From an uncultured bacterium (GTDB lineage: Bacteria > Planctomycetota > UBA1135 > UBA2386): a DNA stretch of 5,449 nt. The notes under the pieces are model-generated. The model made no database searches and was not told the origin of the DNA. It saw only the letters and a list, made by a program, of their open reading frames with translations. Made by a program: the position numbers and the translations under genes. Position 1 is the first letter of the stretch; each line of letters opens with the position of its first letter. The stretch lies in contig CALKYL010000476.1 of NCBI GenBank assembly GCA_938003515.1, positions 1 to 5,449 of the forward strand, in the 5' to 3' direction. Below, piece by piece: positions 1-5,384 of this stretch.

Positions 1-118
1 CGCCGACGCACGCGCGCAGCACGGGCCAGTCGGCGCGCCCGGCCGCGGCCGCGGCCGCGACCAACAGACGCACCTCCGGCGCGAGGCCGGGTCGCCGCAG
101 CAGCCCGTCGATCTGCAT
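1..118 (-). CDS. 5' part of an unidentified gene (cut by window edge)
   Basis: An open minus-strand frame starts with ATG at 116-118 and runs off the left edge after 39 codons. The visible N-terminus begins MQIDGLLRRPGLAPEV and continues through an alanine-rich stretch (VAAAAAAGRADW). I recognise no family. The alternating leucine/arginine/alanine composition suggests a helical N-terminus, with no obvious signal peptide or membrane segment. The case for a real gene is the AAGGTG ribosome binding site 5 nt upstream of the ATG and its position 38 nt after the HDOD gene stop on the same strand, which suggests co-transcription. The alanine run is encoded by a GGCCGC hexamer repeat, so part of the composition may be sequence drift rather than function. 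Confidence 0.5.
   Translation of the reverse strand, partial: MQIDGLLRRPGLAPEVRLLVAAAAAAGRADWPVLRACVG
41..58. repeat. GGCCGC hexanucleotide tandem repeat, three copies
   Basis: Three perfect copies of GGCCGC stand in tandem inside the partial gene at the left edge, where they encode alanine codons in its reading frame. The unit length is a multiple of three, so copy-number change would keep the frame. It is short and could be chance in DNA this GC-rich. Confidence 0.5.
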
Positions 119-123
119 GGGGG

Positions 124-129
124 CACCTT
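124..129 (-). promoter_or_regulatory. Ribosome binding site AAGGTG
   Basis: On the minus strand AAGGTG lies 5 nt before the ATG at 118. It is the clearest Shine-Dalgarno-like sequence before any start in this window and is the main reason for accepting that start. Confidence 0.5.
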
Positions 130-156
130 ACCGGGCCCGCGGCACCGCGTGCAGCG

Positions 157-1002
157 TCAGACGAGCGCCGCGCCGGCGGTGGTCAGCACGATCTGCGTGT
201 GCTCCTCGGGCCTGAGGCCGAGCGTCTCGAACTCGTTCTCCGGCAGCGGATCCCCGCGGTAGCCGCCGCCCTTCTGCCCGGCGGCGAGGTGCGCATAGGT
301 GTTCGCGGCGCGCACGAGCAGGCCGCGCGCGAAGCCCTCGCGGTCCTGCGGCGGGCAGTGATGGTGCAGCACGGCCGCCTGCACGGCCAGCGGCAGGTTC
401 CAGCGACGCGCGAGCAGACCGCCGACGTGCGCGTGGTGGAAGCCGAAGACGTCGGCCTCTCCGCGGGCGATCGGCACCTTCTCGGCCTCGGAGCGCTTCA
501 GCGCCTCCCGGAACAGGTCGGGCTGCGAGTCGATGAGCACGAGTTTGCCGACGTCGTGGATCAGGCCGCAGGTGGCGGCGTCCTCGCGGGCGAGACCGTC
601 GGCGACCTGGGAGTAGGAGGCCAGGAGGCTGCAGGCAACCGCCGTCTTGACGGCGTGGTCCCACAGCCACGCGGTGTCGAACGCAGAGCGCCGCGGCTCG
701 GGCGGGAACGAAGCGAGCACTTCGGCCTGCACGACGAGGTTGCGCAGCGCGCGCGGCGTCAGCATCGCGCATGCGGCTTCGAGGCTCTTGGGGGCGTGCT
801 GCGTCTGGTGCACCGGCCCGCGCAGCAGCCGGAGGGCCGCCGCGGCGAGGTCCGGGTCGGCCCCGAGCACGGCGGCGGCGTCCGCGGGGGTCGTGTCCGG
901 GGCGTCGAGCAACGCGTCGACCTCGGCGAGCACCTGCGGCATGGGCGGGATCGCGACGGTGTCGTCGACGAGCTGCTCGACTTCCTCGATCGTCCGGATC
1001 AT
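157..1002 (-). CDS. HDOD-domain protein (putative signalling/regulatory factor)
   Basis: A 281-aa protein that is almost entirely an HDOD domain, a relative of the HD phosphohydrolases found in bacterial signalling proteins. The N-terminus has the expected helix and proline turn (IPPMPQVL, residues 18-25) followed by the 'ADPDLAAAALRLL' region (48-60). The HD-like core follows: H116 in LWDHA, H149-D150 in GLIHDVGKL, H190/H192 in the HHAHVGGLLARRWNLP segment (189-204), and the AVLHHH histidines (213-215). No receiver, GGDEF or EAL domain is attached. I chose the ATG at 1002 because the family alignment begins within a few residues of it. The frame stays open further upstream, but that extension runs into lipM and is arginine/proline-rich nonsense. 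No good ribosome binding site precedes the start. The 185-nt gap upstream suggests its own promoter. The biochemical activity of stand-alone HDOD proteins is generally unsettled, and no substrate can be assigned here. Confidence 0.88.
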   Translation of the reverse strand: MIRTIEEVEQLVDDTVAIPPMPQVLAEVDALLDAPDTTPADAAAVLGADPDLAAAALRLLRGPVHQTQHAPKSLEAACAMLTPRALRNLVVQAEVLASFPPEPRRSAFDTAWLWDHAVKTAVACSLLASYSQVADGLAREDAATCGLIHDVGKLVLIDSQPDLFREALKRSEAEKVPIARGEADVFGFHHAHVGGLLARRWNLPLAVQAAVLHHHCPPQDREGFARGLLVRAANTYAHLAAGQKGGGYRGDPLPENEFETLGLRPEEHTQIVLTTAGAALV

Positions 1003-1026
1003 GGGCGGCCGGGGCGTTCTTCGTCC

Positions 1027-1041
1027 TCGCGGGCCCCGCGA
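1027..1041. promoter_or_regulatory. 15-bp palindrome upstream of the HDOD gene
   Basis: TCGCGGG-C-CCCGCGA is a perfect inverted repeat with 7-bp arms and a single central base, lying 25-39 nt before the HDOD start codon. A one-base spacer suits a dimeric repressor operator better than an RNA hairpin, although a 5-bp stem with a 5-nt loop could also form in the leader. No regulator is identifiable, and the GC-only composition makes chance plausible. Confidence 0.3.
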
Positions 1042-1088
1042 CTTGATGGCCGCGCCTCCAGGCGGACCGCCACGCCCTGTCGCGGTGA

Positions 1089-1114
1089 CGCCGGCGGTCT
1101 GCGCCGTCGGTCTC
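1089..1114. repeat. 13-nt tandem direct repeat, two copies
   Basis: CGCCGGCGGTCTG (1089-1101) is followed directly by CGCCGTCGGTCTC (1102-1114), 11 of 13 positions identical. A further direct repeat, GGTGACG, occurs at 1084-1090 and 1123-1129, exactly 39 nt (three units) apart. The array lies 87 to 112 nt upstream of the HDOD start and could be tandem protein-binding sites or a small duplication. Confidence 0.4.
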
Positions 1115-1137
1115 ACGGCGGGGGTGACGGATGTCCG

Positions 1138-1150
1138 CCCGCTGCGCGGG
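1138..1150 (-). terminator. Short GC hairpin after lipM (weak terminator candidate)
   Basis: CCCGC and GCGGG arms with a 3-nt loop can form a 5-bp stem 37 nt beyond the lipM stop in the minus-strand transcript. There is no U-tract, so an intrinsic terminator of classical type is not supported. Position after the last gene of the gcv group is the only reason to consider it. Confidence 0.2.
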
Positions 1151-1187
1151 AGCGCATGGCGGGGCTGGCCACATCGTGGACAGCCTC

Positions 1188-1964
1188 TCAACGGCGCCGC
1201 AGGTGCGCCGGATCGGCGAACGTGCGACGGAGCTCCGACGTCAGCGCCCGCTCCGCGTCCGTCCACGATCCGTCCGCCGGGGCGAGCCCGAGCGCCGCCG
1301 CGAGCCGCACCGCGACCCGCCGACGCAGCCCGGTCCGGACGGCGTCGGTCACCGGTCCCCGATCCTCGACGGCGGCGGCGAACGCCGTCAGCGCGGGCCG
1401 CCGGAGCACCAGCGAACCGTGGTGCAAGACGCGGGCGCGCCCGTTCCGCACGCGTCGCTGCGCCGAGCCGCAGAGCTTGCCGCGTTCGGTGACGAGGTCG
1501 TCGCGCCCCGGTTCGGCGAAGCACCACCGTTCGGTCGGACGCGCCGCCTGCGCGGGGCCGCCCGCGTTACGCGCCGCGGGCACGCCGAGGTCGGCGAGCG
1601 CCGCCAGGACGGCGTCGTGCACCAGCCGGTAGCCGGACGCGACGTCGCCCGGCAGCCGCGCCGCGTCGACGACCAGCGCGAACGTCAGCTCGTCGCCGTG
1701 GTGGATCGCGCCGCCGCCGGTCGGGCGGCGCACGATCGGCACGTCGGCGGGCACGTCGGCGAAGGCCGCGATCGGCTGGAACCAGCCGATCGAGACGGCG
1801 TGCGGCCGGAACCCGTACAGCCGCAGCGTCGGCTGCGCCGCGAGCTCGAGCAGCGCCGCGTCGGCGGCCATGTTCCACGCCGCGTCCGCGGGCTCGTCGT
1901 CGAGCACGCGCAGCGCGCGCGCTTCAGCCCTCGGCCTTGCAGTGGGCGTCGTAGGCGGCGGCAT
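1188..1964 (-). CDS. lipM: LipM-type octanoyltransferase (lipoate-protein ligase A family)
   Basis: A 258-aa member of the BPL/LplA/LipB fold family, which attaches octanoyl or lipoyl groups to carrier-protein lysines. Visible motifs are AAWNMAADAALLE (28-40), the acyl/nucleotide-pocket motif RRPTGGGAIHHGDELTFAL (79-97), ERWCF with C148, GKLCGSAQRR with K163 (162-171), and HHGSLVL (181-187). C148 corresponds to the acyl-accepting cysteine of Bacillus LipM and LipL, which favours octanoyl transfer from acyl carrier protein over ATP-dependent lipoate ligation. The shared CF/GSAQ pattern fits LipM better than LipL, but LplA or LipL activity is not excluded. The start is the ATG at 1964, inside gcvH, because starting at the next GTG (1907) would cut into the conserved N-terminal strand (ALRVLDD). 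The 41-nt overlap with gcvH suggests translational coupling. Its likely acceptor is the neighbouring GcvH. Only a weak GGA lies 8 nt before the start. Confidence 0.87.
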   Translation of the reverse strand: MPPPTTPTARPRAEARALRVLDDEPADAAWNMAADAALLELAAQPTLRLYGFRPHAVSIGWFQPIAAFADVPADVPIVRRPTGGGAIHHGDELTFALVVDAARLPGDVASGYRLVHDAVLAALADLGVPAARNAGGPAQAARPTERWCFAEPGRDDLVTERGKLCGSAQRRVRNGRARVLHHGSLVLRRPALTAFAAAVEDRGPVTDAVRTGLRRRVAVRLAAALGLAPADGSWTDAERALTSELRRTFADPAHLRRR

Positions 1965-2301
1965 CCATCAGGTCCGGCGCCTTCGCCGTCAGCTTGACCT
2001 TGATCATCCAGGCCTTGCCGTAGGGCTCGTCCGCGAGCCACTCGAGGTTGTCGCCGAGCTCGGTGTTGCTGTCGACCACTTCGCCGGTCACCGGCGAATA
2101 GAGGCTGCTGACGGCCTTGACCGACTCGATCTCACCGAAGCTCTCGCCGATCGTCACCGAGGCGCCCTTGGCCGGCAGGTCGAGGAACACGAGGTCGCTG
2201 AGGTGCGAGACCGCGTAGTCGGTGATGCCGATCGTGGCGACGTCGCCGTCGATCTTGCACCACTCGTGGCTCTTCTGGAACTTGAGGTCGGTGGGGCGCA
2301 T
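1924..2301 (-). CDS. gcvH: Glycine cleavage system H protein (lipoyl carrier)
   Basis: A full-length 125-aa H protein, the shuttle of the cytoplasmic glycine cleavage complex. It receives the aminomethyl group from the P-protein and presents it to GcvT on a lipoyl-lysine arm. It starts with the family pattern KFQKSHEW (7-14), then GDVATIGITDYAV (19-31), and has the lipoylation motif GEIESVKAVSSLYSPVTGEV (56-75) with K62 as the modified lysine. The C-terminal part keeps DEPYGKAWMIKVK (91-103) and a terminal LMDAAAYDAH helix. C15 and C121 are extra cysteines of no known role. The ATG at 2301 matches the usual family start; no Shine-Dalgarno sequence is visible before it. It lies 40 nt after gcvT and its last 41 nt overlap the start of lipM, whose product probably modifies it. 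Confidence 0.97.
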   Translation of the reverse strand: MRPTDLKFQKSHEWCKIDGDVATIGITDYAVSHLSDLVFLDLPAKGASVTIGESFGEIESVKAVSSLYSPVTGEVVDSNTELGDNLEWLADEPYGKAWMIKVKLTAKAPDLMDAAAYDAHCKAEG

Positions 2302-2341
2302 GGGGTCGTGGTCGATGGGGCTGCGGGGGAATCCGAGGAGA

Positions 2342-3448
2342 TCAGCGCTTGCGCTTGTAGAACGGGAGGTCGGTGACCGTGCACGGCTCGGGCTTGTCGC
2401 GCACGACGAACTGCAGCTCGGCGCCCGGCGCGGCGGCCGCGTCCTCCACGTAGGCGGTCGCGATGTTGGTCGGCGTGCCGCCGGCAGAGAGGGTCGGCGA
2501 GATGCTGCCCGAGCAGACCTTGCCGACCTCGCGGCCGTCCTGGGTGATCGGATAGCCCTGGCGCGGGCACCGCTTGCTGTGCGTGACCAGGCCGACGAGC
2601 CGTCGGCCCGTTCCGCCGGCCGCCTGCACGCGCTCGAGCGCCGCTCTGCCGACGAAGTCGTGGTTCATCTTGACGGCCCAGCCCAGCCCCGCCTCGAGCG
2701 GGTTCGTCGTCTCGTCGAGCTCGTGGCCGTAGAGCGGCATGCCCGCCTCGTGCCGGAGGGTGTCGCGCGCGCCGAGCCCGATCGGCGTCAGGCCGTCCGC
2801 TTCGCCGGCGGCGAGGAACGCGTCCCAGATCTCCCGCTCGTGGCCCTTCGGGACGTAGGCTTCGAAGCCGTCCTCGCCCGTGTAGCCGGTGCGCGACAGG
2901 CGCAGCGGCACGCCGTGGAGCTCGGTGTGCATCCAGGCGTAGTACTTCAGCGCCGCGAGGTCGTCCTTGCACAGCCGCTGGGTGATGCGTTCGGACAGCG
3001 GCCCCTGGATGGCGATCATGCCGAGCTCGTGGGTGCGGTCGTCGATCTCGACGTCGAAGTCCGCGCCCACGGCGCGCATGCGCTCGAGGTCGCGCGCGTG
3101 GTTGCCGGCGTTGACCACGACGAAGAAGCCGTCGTCGCGCGGGTTGCGATAGACGAGGATGTCGTCCTGGGTGAGCCCGTCCTCGTCGAGGATCATCGCG
3201 TAGCGGATCCGCCCGGGCTGGATCGCCGCGGCGTCGTTGGTCTGCAGCCGCTGCAGGAACGCCTCGGCGCCGGGGCCACGCAGCTCGACGCGCCCCATGT
3301 GGCCGAGGTCGAACAGGCCCGCGCGCTCGCGCACGGTGCGCGCCTCGTCGAGGATGCCGCGGTACTGGACCGGCATGTTCCAGCCGGCGAACGGCACCAT
3401 GCGCGCGCCGAGCGCGACGTGCGCGGATTCGAGGGCGGTCGTCTGCAT
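2342..3448 (-). CDS. gcvT: Glycine cleavage system T protein (aminomethyltransferase)
   Basis: A complete 368-aa T protein, the usual length. It takes the methylene carbon from the aminomethyl-lipoyl arm of GcvH, gives 5,10-methylenetetrahydrofolate and releases ammonia. Motifs in order: RMVPFAGWNMPVQY (16-29), GLFDLGHMG (44-52), the catalytic-aspartate region QDDILVYR with D96, VVNAGN (111-116), RTGYTGEDGFE (186-196), GLGARDTLRHEAGMPLYGHE (224-243) and GKVCSGSISPTL near the C-terminus, followed by the common ending LPFYKRKR. These cover the folate-binding domain and the C-terminal barrel domain, so the enzyme looks functional. The ATG at 3448 gives the expected N-terminus but has no recognisable ribosome binding site. 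It lies 46 nt after the antiporter stop and 40 nt before gcvH, so the two gcv genes are almost certainly co-transcribed. Confidence 0.97.
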   Translation of the reverse strand: MQTTALESAHVALGARMVPFAGWNMPVQYRGILDEARTVRERAGLFDLGHMGRVELRGPGAEAFLQRLQTNDAAAIQPGRIRYAMILDEDGLTQDDILVYRNPRDDGFFVVVNAGNHARDLERMRAVGADFDVEIDDRTHELGMIAIQGPLSERITQRLCKDDLAALKYYAWMHTELHGVPLRLSRTGYTGEDGFEAYVPKGHEREIWDAFLAAGEADGLTPIGLGARDTLRHEAGMPLYGHELDETTNPLEAGLGWAVKMNHDFVGRAALERVQAAGGTGRRLVGLVTHSKRCPRQGYPITQDGREVGKVCSGSISPTLSAGGTPTNIATAYVEDAAAAPGAELQFVVRDKPEPCTVTDLPFYKRKR

Positions 3449-3467
3449 CGCGGCCGGAGTCTAGGAC

Positions 3468-3480
3468 CCCGCGCGGCGGG
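3468..3480 (-). other. Short GC hairpin between the antiporter gene and gcvT
   Basis: CCCGC and GCGGG arms with a 3-nt loop form a possible 5-bp stem in the 46-nt gap, 14 nt after the antiporter stop and 19 nt before the gcvT start. There is no U-tract. It could attenuate read-through, serve as an intercistronic processing site, or be chance. The same arms occur after lipM. Confidence 0.2.
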
Positions 3481-3494
3481 ATGCGAGGACGTGC

Positions 3495-5306
3495 TCAGCC
3501 GGCGGTCGGTGCCGCCGCGGGCTCCGTCTTGAGCGCGTTCTTCGGCACCAGCCCGAGCACGGTCTGGCCGCTCTTGAGGCCGGCCGGCTTGTCGGCGGTG
3601 ACCACCTGCAGGTTGCGGTCCGCGGTGAGCACGAACAGCGGCCGCACGTGCTCGCCGTACGGGCGCCGGTACTCCTCCGGCCCGAACTGCTCGGTGAGCT
3701 TGGTCGCCCGGATGCGCGCGCCTTCGTGCAGCATGTTGCGCAGCGCCTCGGCGTCGAGCCCCTTCTCGAACAGCTCGCGGCCGACCACGCTCTCCTCGGC
3801 TTTCTTGCCGGCCGCGGACGCGAGCCGGTAGAGGCGGGCGCGCCCGAAGGTCGGCAGGTACTGCTCGAGCGCCAGGCGGTTGACCTCGTCGCTCGGCGTG
3901 AGGGCCAGCATGTGCCCGATGCCGCCGAGCTCCGCCTCCTCCGCGAAGCGCTGCGACAGCACGCTGCCCTGCCAGGTGCGCAGCCCCGACGTGCGGGCGG
4001 CGGTCGTGTGCGCGTGGTTGGTGTCGACGAGCAGCACCTCGATGCCCTGCTCCTTGAGCGCGTAGCCGAGCTCGCGCGCGACCTGATCCGCGCCGACGAG
4101 CAGCACGCCCTGGGGGTCGGCCTGCGCGACGCCGAGCATCTTCGCGAACGGCCGTGCGCCGAAGCCGTAGACGAGCACCGACAGCATGATGACCGGGAAC
4201 ACGAGGCCGACCAGCACCTGGCCGCCGGGCACGCCGCTGTGCTCGAGGTGCAGCGAGAACTCCGAGCTGACGGCGGCGACGACGATGCCGCGCGGGGCCA
4301 TCGCCATCAGGAACGCGCGGTCCCGCCAGCCGAGGCTGCTGCCGACCGTCGACACCGCGACCGCGATCGGCCGCACGACGACGATCAGGAACGCGGTGAA
4401 CAGCAGCGTCGACGCGCCGAGCCGCGTCAGCGTCGCGGACGGCAGACGGGCGGCGATGGTCACGAACAACAGCGCGAGCAGCATCGTCACCAGCGGCTCG
4501 TGCCATTCGGCGACGTGCTCGATGTCGAGCCGGCTGCGGTTGGCGAGCACGATGCCCATGACGGTCACGGCGAGCAGCCCGGCCTCGGCCTGCAGCGTGT
4601 TGGCGAGGGCGAACGTCAGCGCGACGGCGCCGAACGTGACCGGGACGTGCAGCCGGTCGGGCACGATGAAGCGCTCGAGCGAGCGCGCGACCGCCCAGCC
4701 CGCGAGCAGCCCGAGCCCGCCGCCGTAGGCGAGCGTGCGCACGATGCCGAACGCGACCGCCATGCCGGTGCTCTCATGGCCGGTCAGCGCCTCGAGCACG
4801 AGCAGCGCGAGCACCGCGCCGATCGGGTCGATCAGGATGCCTTCCCAGCGCAGGATCGGGCCGATCGGGGGGCGCGGTCGCACGTGCCGCACCAGCGGGA
4901 TCACGACGGTCGGGCCGGTCAGCACCAGGATCGCGCCGACCAGGAGCGCGATCTCGAAGCGCACGCCGGCGATCCACACGCCCGCGAGGGTCGTCAGCGC
5001 CCAGGTCACCAGCGCGCCGACGCTGACGAGCCTCGTCACGACCCGGCCGGCGCCGCGCAGTTCGTCGAAGCGCAGCGTCAGACCGCCCTCGAACAGGATG
5101 ATGCCCACCGCGAGGGACACCAGCGGACGGAACACGTCGCCGAACGCGTCCTCGGGCCGGAACCAGCCGAGGATCGGTCCGATCAGGAAGCCCGTGAGCA
5201 GGAGGAACAGGATCGCCGGGACCCGCAGCCGCCACGCGAGCCACTGCACGGCGGCGCCGGCGCCGAGCAGCAGCGCGATCGACAGGAGCGGAGAAGCGGG
5301 TGGCAT
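3495..5306 (-). CDS. Cation:proton antiporter (CPA/NhaP-like) with C-terminal RCK (TrkA-N) domain
   Basis: A 603-aa inner-membrane exchanger, presumably swapping Na+ or K+ for H+. Residues 1 to about 390 hold roughly 12-13 hydrophobic segments. Landmarks are TGFLIGPILGW (38-48), GIILFEGGLTL with E73 (68-78), LTGPTVVIPLVRHVRP (129-144), WEGILIDPIGA with D160 (154-164) and MAPRGIVVAAVSSEF (336-350). The cytoplasmic part starts with an RCK/TrkA-N Rossmann domain: GVLLVGADQVARELG (400-414), then the strand-2 acid D428 in LLVDTN. It ends with a beta-rich segment resembling TrkA-C (PLFVLTADRNLQVVTADKPA onward). The domain suggests gating by NAD(H) or another nucleotide. The classical CPA1 'TDP' and 'ND' ion-site motifs read TGP and ID here, so the ion cannot be assigned. 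The ATG at 5306 begins just before the first membrane helix; no ribosome binding site is clear. It may be co-transcribed with gcvT. Confidence 0.92.
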   Translation of the reverse strand: MPPASPLLSIALLLGAGAAVQWLAWRLRVPAILFLLLTGFLIGPILGWFRPEDAFGDVFRPLVSLAVGIILFEGGLTLRFDELRGAGRVVTRLVSVGALVTWALTTLAGVWIAGVRFEIALLVGAILVLTGPTVVIPLVRHVRPRPPIGPILRWEGILIDPIGAVLALLVLEALTGHESTGMAVAFGIVRTLAYGGGLGLLAGWAVARSLERFIVPDRLHVPVTFGAVALTFALANTLQAEAGLLAVTVMGIVLANRSRLDIEHVAEWHEPLVTMLLALLFVTIAARLPSATLTRLGASTLLFTAFLIVVVRPIAVAVSTVGSSLGWRDRAFLMAMAPRGIVVAAVSSEFSLHLEHSGVPGGQVLVGLVFPVIMLSVLVYGFGARPFAKMLGVAQADPQGVLLVGADQVARELGYALKEQGIEVLLVDTNHAHTTAARTSGLRTWQGSVLSQRFAEEAELGGIGHMLALTPSDEVNRLALEQYLPTFGRARLYRLASAAGKKAEESVVGRELFEKGLDAEALRNMLHEGARIRATKLTEQFGPEEYRRPYGEHVRPLFVLTADRNLQVVTADKPAGLKSGQTVLGLVPKNALKTEPAAAPTAG

Positions 5307-5351
5307 CGCGGATGCTGGCGCGTGACTCTGGGGGCTCGGGTCGGCGACTGC

Positions 5352-5373
5352 AACGGCGCGACGACGCGCCGTT
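5352..5373 (-). terminator. Perfect 9-bp stem-loop downstream of the right-edge gene
   Basis: AACGGCGCG and CGCGCCGTT form a perfect 9-bp stem with a 4-nt loop, beginning 11 nt after the stop of the partial upstream gene. It is the longest perfect inverted repeat I found in the gaps between genes. It has no U-tract beyond the pair inside the stem, so it fits a GC-rich, tract-less terminator or a transcript-stabilising 3' hairpin better than a textbook intrinsic terminator. It separates the upstream gene from the antiporter gene, whose start is 45 nt further on. Confidence 0.5.
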
Positions 5374-5384
5374 CCGCTGCGCGC

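Larger units (their letters stand above)
1003..1187. other. Intergenic region between lipM and the HDOD gene
   Basis: This is the longest stretch without a gene (185 nt). It holds a 13-nt tandem direct repeat and two short palindromes, described as separate features. I see no convincing -35/-10 pair, no sigma-54 element and no small gene with a ribosome binding site. It probably carries the HDOD promoter and the end of the gcv-lipM transcript, by position only. Confidence 0.5.

Noticed and set aside
128..1174. Alternative minus-strand frame across the HDOD gene (348 codons)
   Set aside because: It is a frame-shifted shadow of the HDOD gene, dominated by arginine and alanine, with no domain signature.
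1003..1527. N-terminal extension of the HDOD protein (175 extra residues)
   Set aside because: The frame stays open but overlaps lipM on the same strand and is an arginine/glycine/proline-rich sequence without domains. HDOD homology starts at the ATG at 1002.
199..1632. Long open plus-strand frame opposite the HDOD gene and lipM (477 codons)
   Set aside because: It spans the antisense of two recognised genes and the gap between them, and its low-complexity composition is that of a GC-driven shadow frame.
2302..2341. Glycine riboswitch before the gcv genes
   Set aside because: The gaps before gcvT (46 nt) and gcvH (40 nt) are far too short for the roughly 100-nt aptamer, and no conserved core is visible.
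3458..3463. TAGACT as a -10 box before gcvT
   Set aside because: No matching -35 element is present at suitable spacing, and the 46-nt gap leaves little room for an independent promoter.
2222..3532. Long open plus-strand frame opposite gcvT (436 codons)
   Set aside because: It is antisense to a clear gcvT, has arginine/valine/alanine-rich composition typical of shadow frames in GC-rich DNA, and matches no family I recognise.
5320..5353. Possible promoter for the antiporter (TTGCAG, 17-nt spacer, CAGAGT)
   Set aside because: The -10 box matches the consensus at only three of six positions and the -35 overlaps the stem-loop. Such matches arise easily by chance.
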